64,000 nucleotides of DNA from positions 75,886,653 to 75,950,652 of the forward strand of contig NC_065572.1 of assembly GCF_937616625.2 (NCBI RefSeq), written 5' to 3'. This stretch comes from Mercurialis annua. Its lineage: Eukaryota > Streptophyta > Magnoliopsida > Malpighiales > Euphorbiaceae. Made by a program: the position numbers and the translations under genes. Numbering within the stretch: position 1 is the first letter of the stretch; each line of letters starts with the position of its first letter. Below are positions 12,146 to 23,846 of the stretch, in pieces. The notes below the pieces were generated by a model. It did no database searches. It was not told the origin of the DNA and saw only the letters and a program-made list of their open reading frames with translations.

Positions 12146-12913
12146 CGGTTTAATAAAGTGTCTGAGGCAAATTAATTAGGATGGTTGGTATTGAATTGGC
12201 CAAATGTGAGATGAGCCGTCTTGTCTCCCGAGAAGGGTGGTATGATCGGTGATGGAAGTGGGCATTTGATTAGATATCAAAATATTGGCGTACGTCAGCC
12301 AACCTCTCTTTTCTCTATTTTAGCATCTCAACTTGCAACATTAAGTGTGCTTCCTTATCACCAACAAAACTTGCTCAATTTGACCCTATCTCATCCCATC
12401 CTATCCAATCTCTTAATCCATTAAATTAAATTAATTTTAGTTTCAATAAAATAAAAATATTTTTAAAATTTAATTCTCTGTATCTTTCATCCATTGCAAC
12501 TAATTTTTTTAATTTTTACTATTAATTTAAACTTGAAAGTTTTTTTTTTAAATATATTCAAAACTTTGTATTTTATTTTAAAATTCGAATCTTTACATAC
12601 TTTATCAATTACAATTTTTTTTTTATTTTTTTATCTAATTTTTAAAAAGAATTTTAATGAAAGTTTGATTGTAAATGATAAATGATGCAGGAGTTTGGAT
12701 TTTAAAAATGCAATTGAAAATTTTAGATATAATTATAAGAAAACCTTTCAAATTGATATTTATAAAAATTAAAAAAATTGGTTGTAATTAACAAATGACG
12801 CAAAACTTTGGGTTTAAAAAGAATAGGTTGACCATTTAATAGCAACAATTAATAATATATTTTGGTAATTTCAACAATAAATATGGTTTTTTTATATGCT
12901 CTAGGAGTTATTA
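12146..12913. other. Intergenic, no gene seen
   Basis: T-rich; the frames at 12221-12424 and 12494-12685 have no recognisable content. Confidence 0.4.
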
Positions 12914-12949
12914 TGAATTGATGGAGTCTGCCTTCTGAACCGGTGAGTG

Positions 12950-15900
12950 TGTCACGACCCAATTTATTGAGCCGAGACCAGCGCTAGGGAATGGGAGTGG
13001 TAGCTCCGAAACCCGTAGCAAGCCTAAAACCACTAATAATTTTTCGCAAATAAAAGTATAATATATAATATATATTAAAACATTTTCGGAAGAACTCTTT
13101 TAAATAATACACTTATAGATATTAAAGTATCATATCAGAGTTTACAATATAAAATATCATTTAAAGTTAAAGCGTATACCTAACACTGACAACTACTGAC
13201 TACTGCAGCTCTAAGAACTCATACTTGTGAAAGTCAATCGACTTCTGGCACAACAAAGATGGTTTGTCTGATCCGACTCTGATTACCTGAAAAACATCAG
13301 AGTGAGGGGGTCAGTATTTTGAGAAATACTGAGTGAGTTCACTTTTACAGATGGTATTATAATTAAAATCATATAAACATCTAACATACTAGTAAATACT
13401 TAAATGATCAATTTATAGCTCAAACATCAAACATCATACAATTATACGATCCGACTGAAACCCTAATCCAAAGATTCTTAAAATACCAACTACAGAACCT
13501 AATGAGTTTAATTATAGCAGTATCTGGACCGGGAACAAAGCCACCGTCGCCACAAATCTGCGAAATTATAGCAGCATCTGGACCGGCAACAAAGCCACCG
13601 TCGCCACAGATCTGCGTTGGGTCTCTGGGCCGGGAACAATGCCACCGTCGCCACAGCTTCCCTTTAAGTTTTGGCCGGGAACTAAGCCACCGTCGCCATA
13701 TGATTTAATAGTTCATACGAAACTCTAGGACACAAGATTGTCTAACCTCAGTACTGGTGATCACGCAGTCCTATTGACGCCCAATAGGTAGCACGTTTCT
13801 TCGGATCGTTAGAACAAAGTTCATCACATCAAAGCATCCCAATCAAATTAATAAATATATAACCATAAGGATAACGCGATAGGCAAAACTTATAATATAA
13901 TAAAGATAAAGCAGATAGTTCAAATAAACAATACACAAAAGTAAACCGCAAACTCACAGTGACCGCTATCCAATCCAACATAAATAAGATAACGTCGATT
14001 CTTGTCAAGCTCCCTTGATTCGCCAAGCTTGTATCTCGATATTCCGTCGTATCTAACGTATAATTCTATCGTTAGAACATTTAATAAAATTTCTATTTTA
14101 TAATTAATTACATTGATTAGAGTTTAACGTTTAATATATAAACGTAACTCGTCGTTCTCGTATCGAATTATTTTTGATATAATCTTAAGACATCCTTTTT
14201 TTTATTATCTTTGATATTATTCAAAATCATATTTAATTAACAAAAACAATTCACTTCAAATAACTTAACATTTTAAGTTAACTTTAACTTGTTAAAAAAA
14301 TGGCTTTTCTAGCCCACTTCGGCTATCAAAAACGTTTATTTGAAATCGTCCATTTACCAAATAAATTTTACATTTCTATAGTCCGCAATCCCACTTATAA
14401 TTTTCATTTAGACCCGGTCTTCATTCGACATCTCTAAGGTCTCCAAAATATTGCTCAAAGTTAGCTTCTTAAAACGTCTTATTTATTTCATGTTTTTTGA
14501 CCAACTTTGAGCTATTAAATTCATTACTTAGAGTTATCCAAATTTTAAATAAAAAGGACATTCCCACAGTTTGAAACGTTGCCTACAATATTCGTTTAGA
14601 CCTTAGTTTGAGAATAGATCTCGAAAGTGTCGGAAACTAAGTCGGAAGTTGGTTGCCTAAAGCTGATTCTCAAAACAGCTAAAACAGTCCTCTAAGGGCT
14701 GTTGTTTGGGCCTCGAAACATCACCCGGAAAACTGTTCCGCTTCAAAACAAATTTGACATTCTTATAATTCACAATCATATCTACAACTTCCGTGAAGAC
14801 TTCGACTAGTTTTGACTTACGGTTTGTTCACAATAATTTTCTAAAGTTGGGTCTTTAATTATTATTTTTGGCTTCATAACAGCCCCACATTTTGCTACTG
14901 TTTCAGGGTCAGAAACAGAGCTCGTATCATCGTCGAAACCCAAAACAAAATTGATATTCTTATTCTCTATAACATCGCCTATGTTTTTCATTAAGACTCG
15001 AACTTAATCCGACATGTCTATCATCTTCAAATCTTGCCTCAAAGGCAGCCTCTCATTAGGCATAAATTTGGAAATCACTTTCAGATTTTTCACTCAACTT
15101 TGAACCTCGATAACTTTTAATTTATCTTAACAACCGTACTATTATTTTTTATAAAACTCACATATGTAATGCTATCTACATATCCCACTCACTCTCGGGT
15201 TAGGATTACTGAGGTTCGAGATCCGTTTGTATAGGCGAAGTAGCCTTCGTAGCTTGATTCATAAATTTCCAGATTTTTATGTTTTCAACACCTCACCTAT
15301 TTCAATCGACCCAGCCATATTTAACCATTCAATTTCTAATCCTACTATCACGTATCACTCTCCGTATATCCCTTATGATATACTACTCAAGATTTCTTGA
15401 AAATCATCACTCAACGATCATCGTATCTTAGTCCAAACATAGCACCATAAACTGTTTTTAACTTCAAATTTCTGCATTATATAACTTTAGTGTTAAACCA
15501 CTTTAAACCATGATTTTAACTCTCAATCAACACGTCATGCTTTAGACTCGATGTATATTCAAAATATGACGTCCTATTCATGTCGGGGACTGCCCAAACA
15601 GTCCCCATGGGCAGCCAAAATGCTGCGGGTTGCTGTGGTGTTGCTGCACTTTGGCGGCAGCAACACGCTGCCATTATAGCAGCCAAACGCTGCTGCTAAG
15701 ACCCTTTAAACATACCCCGACGTGCCTAACTCACACCCCTTCCATAACCGAACCTTAAACTTCATTAATCGATCACAAACAACTCAAAACATAGCCTAAA
15801 AACTCATCCTAGAGTTAACAAAAACAGGGCAGCAACTAATTCAGATTTTAACTCAACATAACACCATCAAAACCACAAGAAAATACCGAAATTATGAGGT

Positions 15901-16494
15901 TACCTTAATCCTTATTGAGTTAGCTATCCATATCAATTTGAATCATCGAAAACGGAGGTCGGATCGCGGAGTTATCGATGCCGTCGTCCATCGCGCGCAA
16001 GAGAAGAAAAGGAAGATGGCGATGATAATTTTTGGTTCTGTAACCTCTATTCTTTTCTTTTCTTATTCCTTATCCTTTATTCATGAATCACTACAATACT
16101 TCTCTAATAAGTTTTGGCTAAAATTCATTTTAGGTTCAATTTGGTTAAATTACACTTTAACTCAAATTCTTAATTAATGCTCGCGACTAATTTATAAGTA
16201 AATTTACGAAAGTGTGACGATAATTTATTTATCAATAAATAATGGACTCCGCATTATTTATTTACTCAAATCAAATTATTTATTTATTTTATTTTTTTTA
16301 TTCCAAAAATTAAGTTCCGCTAAATTTTTAATTTATCGCATAATAATTAAATTATTATATTGCAATAATTTTATTAGACCGCTTTGGTCTAATTTTTATT
16401 TCTTGAACTTAATTTCGACATTCTTAATACTAAATTCTTATCATTATGCCTCGTGGCACTGTCCTTAATATCTTCAAAAGTACGGGGTATTACA
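12950..16494 (-). mobile_element. Solo LTR (3.5 kb) of a second LTR retrotransposon
   Basis: It begins TGTCACGACCC and ends GGGGTATTACA on the + strand, so TG...CA, and is flanked by the 5-bp duplication GAGTG (12945-12949 and 16495-16499). No sequence inside repeats its own ends and no gag or pol coding is present, so it is read as one long LTR left after LTR-LTR recombination. On the minus strand it starts TGTAATACCCC and ends GGGTCGTGACA, a pattern I associate with long LTRs of plant chromoviruses (Del/Tekay); that family call is inference. It contains a tandem repeat (13518-13700) and a local inverted repeat near 15640 built on TTGCTGC / GCAGCAA. Confidence 0.7.
13518..13700. repeat. Four degenerate tandem copies inside the solo LTR
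   Basis: The core GGAACAAAGCCACCGTCGCCA recurs four times (about 13530, 13587, 13635, 13677) with 40-57 bp spacing. It makes a repetitive 68-codon frame that I do not consider a gene. The block is much GC-richer than the rest of the LTR. Confidence 0.75.
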
Positions 16495-17062
16495 GAGTGA
16501 ACCTGCAAAACAGGGTAGAAGCTAACCGGACGGTGGTTGTCCGATTAACTCTCCGATGCTAAAGTCAGTCTAGAGCTTTGAGCAGCGTTTTGAGTATATG
16601 AATGTAATTGTGATTCTAGGCATACCTCGTGCTCCTTTTATAGTAGTCGAATATACCTAGTAGAGTTATATTAGGCAAGTGAATCCTACTTTATAGGGAT
16701 TCGGCAATATCGTAGAGATTCTCCTGATTTGTCGAGATCTATCTTAATCTGATAAGAGTCCTATTTAGGAACGTCTTCCTAAATAGTCTTATCTTCCTAA
16801 AGTAGAGCTTATCCTTCCATATGTAGTGTTTGTGTCCGAATAGGACAACACTTCCATAATTAGTCGATTATCCGAATCCCGGACCTGACGCGCCTTCAGC
16901 GGATCATGTGGGATTCGGTCTTTATTAACGTGTCACCGAATCTTAAGAGATTCAGCATCTCCTTCATATCTTCCGATCTTCAGGGGGAGTCCGGTATCGT
17001 CTGAGAGTGGAGCTCCTGCAACTCGGCTCCATTATACTTACAATAGGATTCGGTATCCATCA

Positions 17063-17075
17063 TTAGCCCCCCCGC
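17063..17075 (-). promoter_or_regulatory. Polypurine tract of the gag-only element
   Basis: The minus strand reads GCGGGGGGGCTAA directly next to the 3' LTR. This is the expected place for the primer of plus-strand DNA synthesis. Confidence 0.75.
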
Positions 17076-17373
17076 AAGTGAGCTGAAGTAGTTTGGCATT
17101 TATGCCTTAGTGGATTTTAGCTCTTTTGGAGCTGAGTTCTCTTATACGGGCGAGTCGTTTTGTATTCCGGGCGAGTCGTTTCATATGTTTGTGGGTGACG
17201 TTTCTTCTTTAGTAAGATTCTGTGTTGCCACGTGTCGGCATTTAATGATTCAACGGTTAATGATTCAAAAGCGTTTTGTATTTAATCTCTTTGCATTTCT
17301 TCTTTTCCCTCTTACTTACTTTTCGAATTTACTCTCATTTCTTGTTGTTATTTCCTTTTCGTTCTTCGTTTGA

Positions 17374-19209
17374 TTATTTGATTCTTCGTGACTTGTTTTC
17401 TCCCTTGTCACTGCTCTTTTCCTTTCGAGCCACAAATTTCCTCAGCTCGCCTGTGTCGATCATTCTTTCGATCTCGACCTTCAAGTCTCTGCAGCTATCC
17501 GTTTCATGTCCGTAATCGTCGTGAAATTTGCAGTACTTTCTGGTGTCTCTTATTTCTGCTTTCATTTTTGGTGGCCATACCACGTTTTTGACGTTTTCTT
17601 TGATCCACATGAGGACATTAGTTCGGCTGGTGTTTAGCGGAGTGAAGTTATTCTCGTCATCTCTGGGATCATATCTCGATTCATATCTTGTCTGGGGGGC
17701 GAATCGTCTACTCTCTTCGGGTCTTCCTCTCCTGTCATCAGGTTTGGACTTGGTTTTTTCTCTGGATCTCTCTTTTGATTCTTTTCCTTTTGCTTCCTTT
17801 CCGCGAATCGCCCTTCGCCCTTCGTCTAACTCGAAGTATTTCTGAGCTATGCCCATTAAGTTCGAGAAAGTTGTGGGTTTATTGACTAGCAGCTTGTCCA
17901 CCAGCTTTCCGAATCGCGTCCCGTCTCGCAATGCTTCTGTCGCCATGTCGACGTTCAGGTTGTCTATCTTCATAGCTTGCTTGTTGAATCGTTCGATGTA
18001 GCTTCGCAGGGTTTCTCCTTCTTCTTGGATACAGGCTCTTAGGATACTGGTAGTGGTTTTAGCTGGGATGTTTGTGAGATATCTGTTGAGGAACTCTGTT
18101 GAAAGCGAAGCGAAGCTTTTGATCGAGCCTGGTTTTAATTTGTTATACCATCTCTGGGCTGTGCCCGTGAGTGTGGTAGGGAAAACCCTGCAGAGGATGG
18201 CGTCTGATACGCTGAGTAGCCCCATGGTCGCTGTGAACCTAGAGGTATGGTCTCGGGGGTCTCCTTCCCCATTAAAAATTGGCAAGGTCGGCAGCTTCAT
18301 GCTGTGCGGGATGGTTTCCTCCATGATCTCGGGCGAGAGGGGTGATCCTTTCAACCTGAGGTCGTCTATATCCAATTCTTCAGATTTTAGTTTTTTGAGC
18401 GCTTTGGCGATCTTCTCTTCTAAATCTTCTTCCACCACATATGTGGCTTTGCTTTTTTGGGGTGTCTCTGACGATTCGCCCTCTCCTTCTTGGTGTTTTT
18501 TCTTATTTTGCTCTTTCTCTGCATCTCTTTCTTGTCGCTTACTCCTTGGCGGGGCGTCTTCTTTTTCCTTCTCCCTTCGTTCGTCTCTTTTCGTATTCAG
18601 ACCGCTTCGGGCGTCCTCCTGGTTGTGCTAATTTCTGGGTGCCTCCGGCGATTCCTCGTTAGATTTTTCTCTGTCCGGACTTTCCTCGTCGCTGGTTTTA
18701 TTTTCTCGCTGGTTTCTTGCTTCGTTCCTTTCTTCGTTCCCTCTGGTCCGGGGTTCCTTGCTTTTGTTGTTTTCTGCCCTCGTCTCTCGTCGGCCTGGGT
18801 TTGCATTTTCTGTTCTTTCCCTTCTTCTGGGAGCTGTAGGGCTGAAGTTTTCCCTTAGCATTTTCATAGTTTCTTCGTGCCTGTCGTTTGTTCTTTTGGC
18901 TTCGCTAGCCAATCTGTCAAGATTTGCCTGTACAGATTCTAGTATCTTTTTCAGCATTTCGCTGTGTGGATCTTGTGCCGCTGCATTTGGTGCTTGTTCT
19001 TTAGTGCTTAGGTTGAAAGCAATTGGGTTGCTTCCCCTTATCGGATTAATTTGGTACTGAGGTGTTGAGAAGGAGGGTCCTCCGGTGTTGCTTTTTTCCC
19101 CGGAGTTGTGAAGCCCGTCTTCCGTCACGTTGATTATCTCCGGAGTGTTTTTTGGGTCCATTGGCTGTTTGTCTTTCAGGTTTACTCTTTCAGAAGTCAT
19201 CTTCTTCAA
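17374..19209 (-). pseudogene. Retrotransposon gag, one in-frame stop
   Basis: One minus-strand frame runs from ATG at 19209 to the stop at 17374 (612 codons), broken only by TAG at 18628-18630. The first about 190 residues are charged and disordered. The middle part is a Retrotrans_gag-type capsid domain with the usual core around the residues RWYNKL and LRSYIERFNKQ. The C-terminus has a zinc-knuckle variant with spacing C-x2-H-x4-H-x4-C (YCKFHDDYGHETDSC) followed by LKVEIERMI, as in Tat/Ogre-type Gag. Gag packages the RNA in the virus-like particle. The stop is followed by CAC AAC, not a known read-through context, and could come from CAG to TAG by one C-to-T change. Apart from that, no frameshift is seen, so decay is recent. 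Confidence 0.85.
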
Positions 19210-19264
19210 TGAGATTTGTATTTGAGTTCAGAAAAGCTCCTTCTTTTGAAGTTTAGTTAAGCTT

Positions 19265-19282
19265 TTCCCACAGACGGCGCCA
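19265..19282 (-). promoter_or_regulatory. Primer-binding site of the gag-only element
   Basis: The minus strand reads TGGCGCCGTCTGTGGGAA two bases after the 5' LTR. It starts with TGG, complementary to the CCA end of a tRNA. I cannot name the tRNA with certainty; Arg is a guess from related plant elements. Confidence 0.75.
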
Positions 19283-19284
19283 AT

Positions 19285-19878
19285 TGATGGAGTCTGCCTT
19301 CTGAACCGGTGAGTGAACCTGCAAAATAGGGTAGAAGCTAACCGGACGGTGGTTGTCCGATTAACTCTCCGATGCTAAAGTCAGTCTAGAGCTTTGAGCA
19401 GCGTTTTGAGTATATGAATGTAATTGTGATTCTAGGCATACCTCGTGCTCCTTTTATAGTAGTCGAATATACCTAGTAGAGTTGTATTAGGCAAGTGAAT
19501 CCTACTTTATAGGGATTCGGCAATATCGTAGAGATTCTCCTGATTTGTCGAGATCTACCTTAATCTGATAAGAGTCCTATTTAGGAACGTCTTCCTAAAT
19601 AGTCTTATCTTCCTAAAGTAGAGCTTATCCTTCCATATGTAGTGTTTGTGTCCGAATAGGACAACACTTCCATAATTAGTCGATTATCCGAATCCCGGAC
19701 CTGACGCGCCTTCAGCGGATCATGTGGGATTCGGTCTTTATTAACGTGTCACCGAATCTTAAGAGATTCGGCATCTCCTTCATATCTTCCGATCTTCAGG
19801 GGGAGTCCGGTATCGTCTGAGAGTGGATCTCCTGCAACTCGGCTCCATTATACTTACAATAGGATTCGGTATCCATCA
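19285..19878 (-). repeat. 5' LTR of the gag-only element
   Basis: 594 bp, TGATGG...CCATCA, differing from the other LTR at five positions by my count. A TATA box lies inside it on the minus strand. Confidence 0.9.
19452..19458 (-). promoter_or_regulatory. LTR TATA box
   Basis: The minus strand reads CTATAAAAGGAGCACGAGG, a strong TATA box placed mid-LTR as expected for the U3/R border. Confidence 0.6.
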
Positions 19879-19993
19879 TGAATCATTGTCTAATAAACGT
19901 GCATTTAAATGATGAATGAATGAATTATTCAATAAACTACTAAAACTAATTAATATAGTAATTTTTTTGATACACCGATGTCGAAGAAATATA

Positions 19994-20203
19994 TTTTTCT
20001 TTTTCCATGGGATTTTCAACTATAAGACGGCACCTTTAAATCTTTTACATTCAAACTAATCCCCTCTCGAGCCGTGTAGATCCCTTGCAGGAGGCAAACT
20101 CTGGCCCCAAATTTTAAACGGCTGCATACATGAGTACGGTTCGAACTCGCGACCTCATTTAAGCTAGAAGAGCGCCTTACCAGCTCATCTACGCCTTGGG
20201 GTT
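19994..20203 (-). mobile_element. tRNA-derived SINE, family B, well preserved
   Basis: An exact 13-bp TSD TCGAAGAAATATA (19981-19993 and 20204-20216) flanks it. The minus strand starts with tRNA-like boxes: GTAGATGAGCTGGTAAGGCGC and GCGAGTTCGAACC. It ends in an A-rich tail (19994-20004). This is the reference copy for the decayed relatives at 7029-7210 and 8382-8520. Confidence 0.9.
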
Positions 20204-20216
20204 TCGAAGAAATATA

Positions 20217-23200
20217 CTTAATTATGGTAGAAGAGAATATTAACTAGGAAAAACTACTAAAACAACTCATGTCTTTCATATAATGGAAAAGTTAAATTCT
20301 ATGATAATTTTTTATATAATATATTTTAACCTCTAAAAAAGTTCCAAAACAAACTATTCATCTTAATAGAATTAGTAAAAAACAAATAAAAAGGATCAAT
20401 TGGATCCTTAAATTTATAAATATAGATTAAATAATCATTTTTTATTAGTTTTATAAATCAATTCAATGTTTTTATTTAAAATTTTAATAAAATTTAAACT
20501 TTATTATACAATATTGTTTTTTAAACATAAAGCATAATAATAGTAATAACTTTAGTTTTTGGGTGAATTAATTTATTATTTAATATAGCATCATATTTTA
20601 CGATGAAAAATAAAATAAAATCCAATCATTGGATAACTGTCATTCGATTTATTAAATGTAAAAAATAAATATAGATGCAATGAATATTCGCGTGAGAATA
20701 TCTCCAACTTCAATAGACATTCGCATATGCGAATGTATTAAGCATACTATAATAATAGCAATTCATTTAACTGCTTAAATTTATTGATGATTTAATTTTT
20801 TGACAATTTTATCTGAAGACAACTTATCTTCTGATAAAATTAGACATTTTTCTCATTCAAATGCACATGTGAGATTCTTTAAGTTAGAAACTTGAATGAA
20901 GTGCAAATGTATATAAATTACTAAAGCAATCAAAATAAACAAATTTAAATTTAAATTATGTATGTATTTTATCCTTTTATGTACACTATGAATGTAAGTA
21001 TTATTTATGTTAAAGTCAAATGTGACAAATATTATGAACCGAAGGGAATATAAAACAATTGAGATTTATATAACCCGTGGCACGTCCGAGATTTCAAAAT
21101 TTAAGTGGAAAGAGAACTAAAAACTTAGACACACTTCATGTATTGATTATTTGAACCGAGGAAGTTGTTTTATTAGTTAATTAAGATAGTATTAGTTTTG
21201 ATTTCAACAACTTGCATGGTGTTAAAGTAATGTTTGATTGATTAATTAAATTGGTTTAATTGTGGAACAACTTGCATCTGTTTCCGGCTTTTCATTTGAA
21301 TTAAAGTCAGTACCCTAAATGGTTAGCCCTTGCCTGTTCCGTTTGCTGTAAGGCGTCCAAATGCCCACTTCTCCGATGAATATCTGTACATATATAAACC
21401 TCAGCTCTCTTCATTTGTTTCTCTACCAAATATTTTTCTCTATTCACTGCTGATTTTGGCTCCAGAAAAGAAATACTTCAATTAATTACTCATAATTTCT
21501 ACATTGTCTGCATTGAAATTCCTAATTTCTATAAATATATACTCCACATTAGAGGTAAATATTCAATCAATATATAAACTATATTACTTAATCAAACTTG
21601 ATGATATATTAATTTTGATACTAATTATTGTTGATGACGTATTGTTGCAGCAGCGATTGATGCCAATTTCCCACCTTCTATTGGAATCATCATCGTCTCA
21701 TTGCTTATGAAGTCTAATATCATTAGATAAGTTTTTTGTTTCAAACTTCATTAGTACTTTTAATATACTCTGAAGATATTGGAATAAAATAATGTGGGCC
21801 ACCAATGAATACGATATTTAATAAATAATTTTGCAGACAACATAATATATATGCTAATTAAGCAGTATCAGAATTTAATGGGTAATTAATTCTTAAGATC
21901 CCTGTATTCTTTTTGTTTTTCATTTTAGTCACTGTATTTTTACTTATTTAATTTTAATGACTAAAACTATAATTTCATTTCAATAAAAATGATCTTTGGT
22001 CTTTATAAAAAAAATCCACATGATTCTTGGCCGATGATATGTGTATATATATATATATAGAATATAAAGAATAATTTGGCATAAATAATCAAAACTATAT
22101 TATCATATTAATATAACTTGGTCGAATGTCACTTTTCTAGTGTCATTAAAATCGCACTCTTCTAACTAAATTGAGACAACTTAAAGTATGATCACGGGTT
22201 TAAAATATGGCATTTGGTTAATTAATTTGGCAGACAACATAAAATCGCCAGTTAAGCAGTAACAAATTAAAGTACAAGTAGTGCAGGAACAAAATTAGAG
22301 ATGAAGAGCACACAAAATGAGCTGGAAAATGTACTTGTTGTCAGCTTAGTTATCACCTTAAACCTGTATTATTCCCTTTTAGTACTATTAGCATATCACT
22401 GTAGCACCATAGCACATGCACTATTATAATTTTAAATTTGATTATTAAAATCAGTACGAAAATACTAATCTAGGGATATCAAAACCTGACAATATCTATT
22501 AGGAGTTAGTAAAAGAAAAATAGAATTTATAGTGTTATTTCTAAAATAACATCTCCTAATTAAGTCCATAAGGCAATATTATTAGTTTTAATTTTTGATT
22601 TGAATCTTACTCTTGGTTCCTTTGAGATCTGAGACTAGGGATTTGTTTGTTGTTCACTTTGGAGGCATCATAGAGCCATTTTCTGAATTATTGTATTTAC
22701 CTTTTACACACTACAAAACATCAAACTATATTAAATAGTGTGCATTAATTATGGAAATACTACAGTACTTGTAGAGCCAGCGTCACTAAACACTATCAGC
22801 TACCAGATCTTTCTGTCCTTTTCTTAGTTCGACGGAACGAACTCTTGATTTATTAATCATTCAATGCCCTTCACTCTCTTATTTTTCGTTTTATTTTTTA
22901 AGTCCTTACTTTGATACGTCTCAATTACTTTGGCTCATTACAGAATCTTAAATCTTTATTTGAATCACAACTGAATCTTATCGAAATTAAAGAATATTAC
23001 TTAAGGCAATGAACCTTTGGGGATCCTAGAAGATTCATGCCCTTTCCATTCAGAATCTTTTTATTCTAAATTTCGAGGCTTGCCCATTCTTATTTCTCAA
23101 GAGATGCTTCTTTTCCCATTTTAAATTACTTTTATTAGGCAAAATTTGATATTTACATTATAGTTATGCCAGCTTTAATATGATGAATATATTACAGTTT

Positions 23201-23546
23201 ATACTGATTCATTACCGGCTAGTTTTTAAATTTTATCTAATTTAATAAATTAATTTTGAGATTTTTATTTTTATTACTTTAATAACTTCATTTTTATTTA
23301 CATGTTATGTTATGGTGTTTTTAATTATAATTTTTCATCATATTTTCTTGATGTTGCAGCCTGGTTTACCATATTATATTATCTACCAAATCCACAAATT
23401 GCCGATGAAGCAAGTGGCATAATAGATGATGTGATATAACTATATCCTATGTCAACTTACACATAATTAAATATAATTTTATTTTTGATTTGGCAATTGT
23501 TGTATCTAGCATGCTAAAAATAACTGCCATACAAAGCATAATATAT
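20217..23546. other. AT-rich intergenic, no supported gene
   Basis: Contains a 20-bp palindrome ACATTCGCATATGCGAATGT at 20717-20736, a TATA-box-like site at 21391-21397 with no credible frame behind it, and a short (TA)n run near 22043. No RNA gene or conserved domain is recognised. Confidence 0.4.
21391..21397 (+). promoter_or_regulatory. Possible core promoter without an identified gene
   Basis: TATATAAACC is followed 5-40 bp on by a pyrimidine-rich stretch (CTCAGCTCTCTTCATTTG), the usual plant TATA plus Y-patch arrangement. The 500 bp downstream hold no long frame, so any transcript would be non-coding or heavily spliced. Confidence 0.3.
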
Positions 23547-23844
23547 GCTATCCATCTCAATAGAGTTGCCAATTTTTTCTATATTTTTTGTTCCAATTTT
23601 TTTTGTTAATTTCTAATAAATAACAAACTTTAAAATCTTTTCCCTATAACATACTTATTAAAAACCCCATTAATGAACTAGTATTTCTTGTTATTTAATA
23701 AATATATAAATAAATAAAAATTAGTAAATATATTAAATAGGCGTATAGTAAGAAAAGCGAGAACAAAATTGTAAAATTTTGTAGTTTAATCATTTTTTAA
23801 CTGTGATAATGAAAAAATAGACAATTATATTGAAACGGAGGGAG
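23547..23844. mobile_element. Diverged Stowaway MITE
   Basis: The left end (CTATCCATCTCAATAGAGTTG) and the right end (TATTGAAACGGAGGGAGTA) are decayed inverted repeats of the CTCCCTCCG type. TA follows on the right. The interior is AT-rich. Confidence 0.6.
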
Positions 23845-23846
23845 TA

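Larger units (their letters stand above)
12919..17062 (-). repeat. 3' LTR of the gag-only element, interrupted
   Basis: It consists of 12919-12949 plus 16500-17062; with the insertion and its duplicated GAGTG removed it is 594 bp, exactly the length of the other LTR. It is the 3' LTR because the element reads on the minus strand. Confidence 0.85.
12919..19878 (-). mobile_element. Gag-only non-autonomous Ty3-type LTR retrotransposon (TR-GAG class), minus strand
   Basis: Two 594-bp LTRs, both TGATGG...CCATCA, bound the element; the left one is split by a later insertion. A 5-bp TSD TGAAT flanks it (12914-12918 and 19879-19883). The internal region is only about 2.2 kb (17063-19284). It contains a primer-binding site, one gag reading frame and a polypurine tract, all on the minus strand, but no protease, reverse transcriptase, RNase H or integrase. 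I count five differences between the 594-bp LTRs, so the insertion is recent. Such elements depend on pol proteins supplied by a related element. Terminal-repeat retrotransposons with a GAG domain are a known plant class; assignment to the Tat/Ogre side of Ty3 rests on the Gag C-terminus only. Confidence 0.85.

Noticed and set aside
13502..13708. 68-codon frame with repeated KPPSPQIC
   Set aside because: It is produced by the tandem repeat in the solo LTR and has no other gene features.
17388..19060. Several long + strand frames (up to 192 codons) rich in Ser, Phe and Leu
   Set aside because: They are the antisense of the minus-strand gag and vanish once that frame is recognised.
21640..21690. 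Possible miRNA172-like stem
   Set aside because: The match to the mature sequence was too poor and no convincing fold was found.
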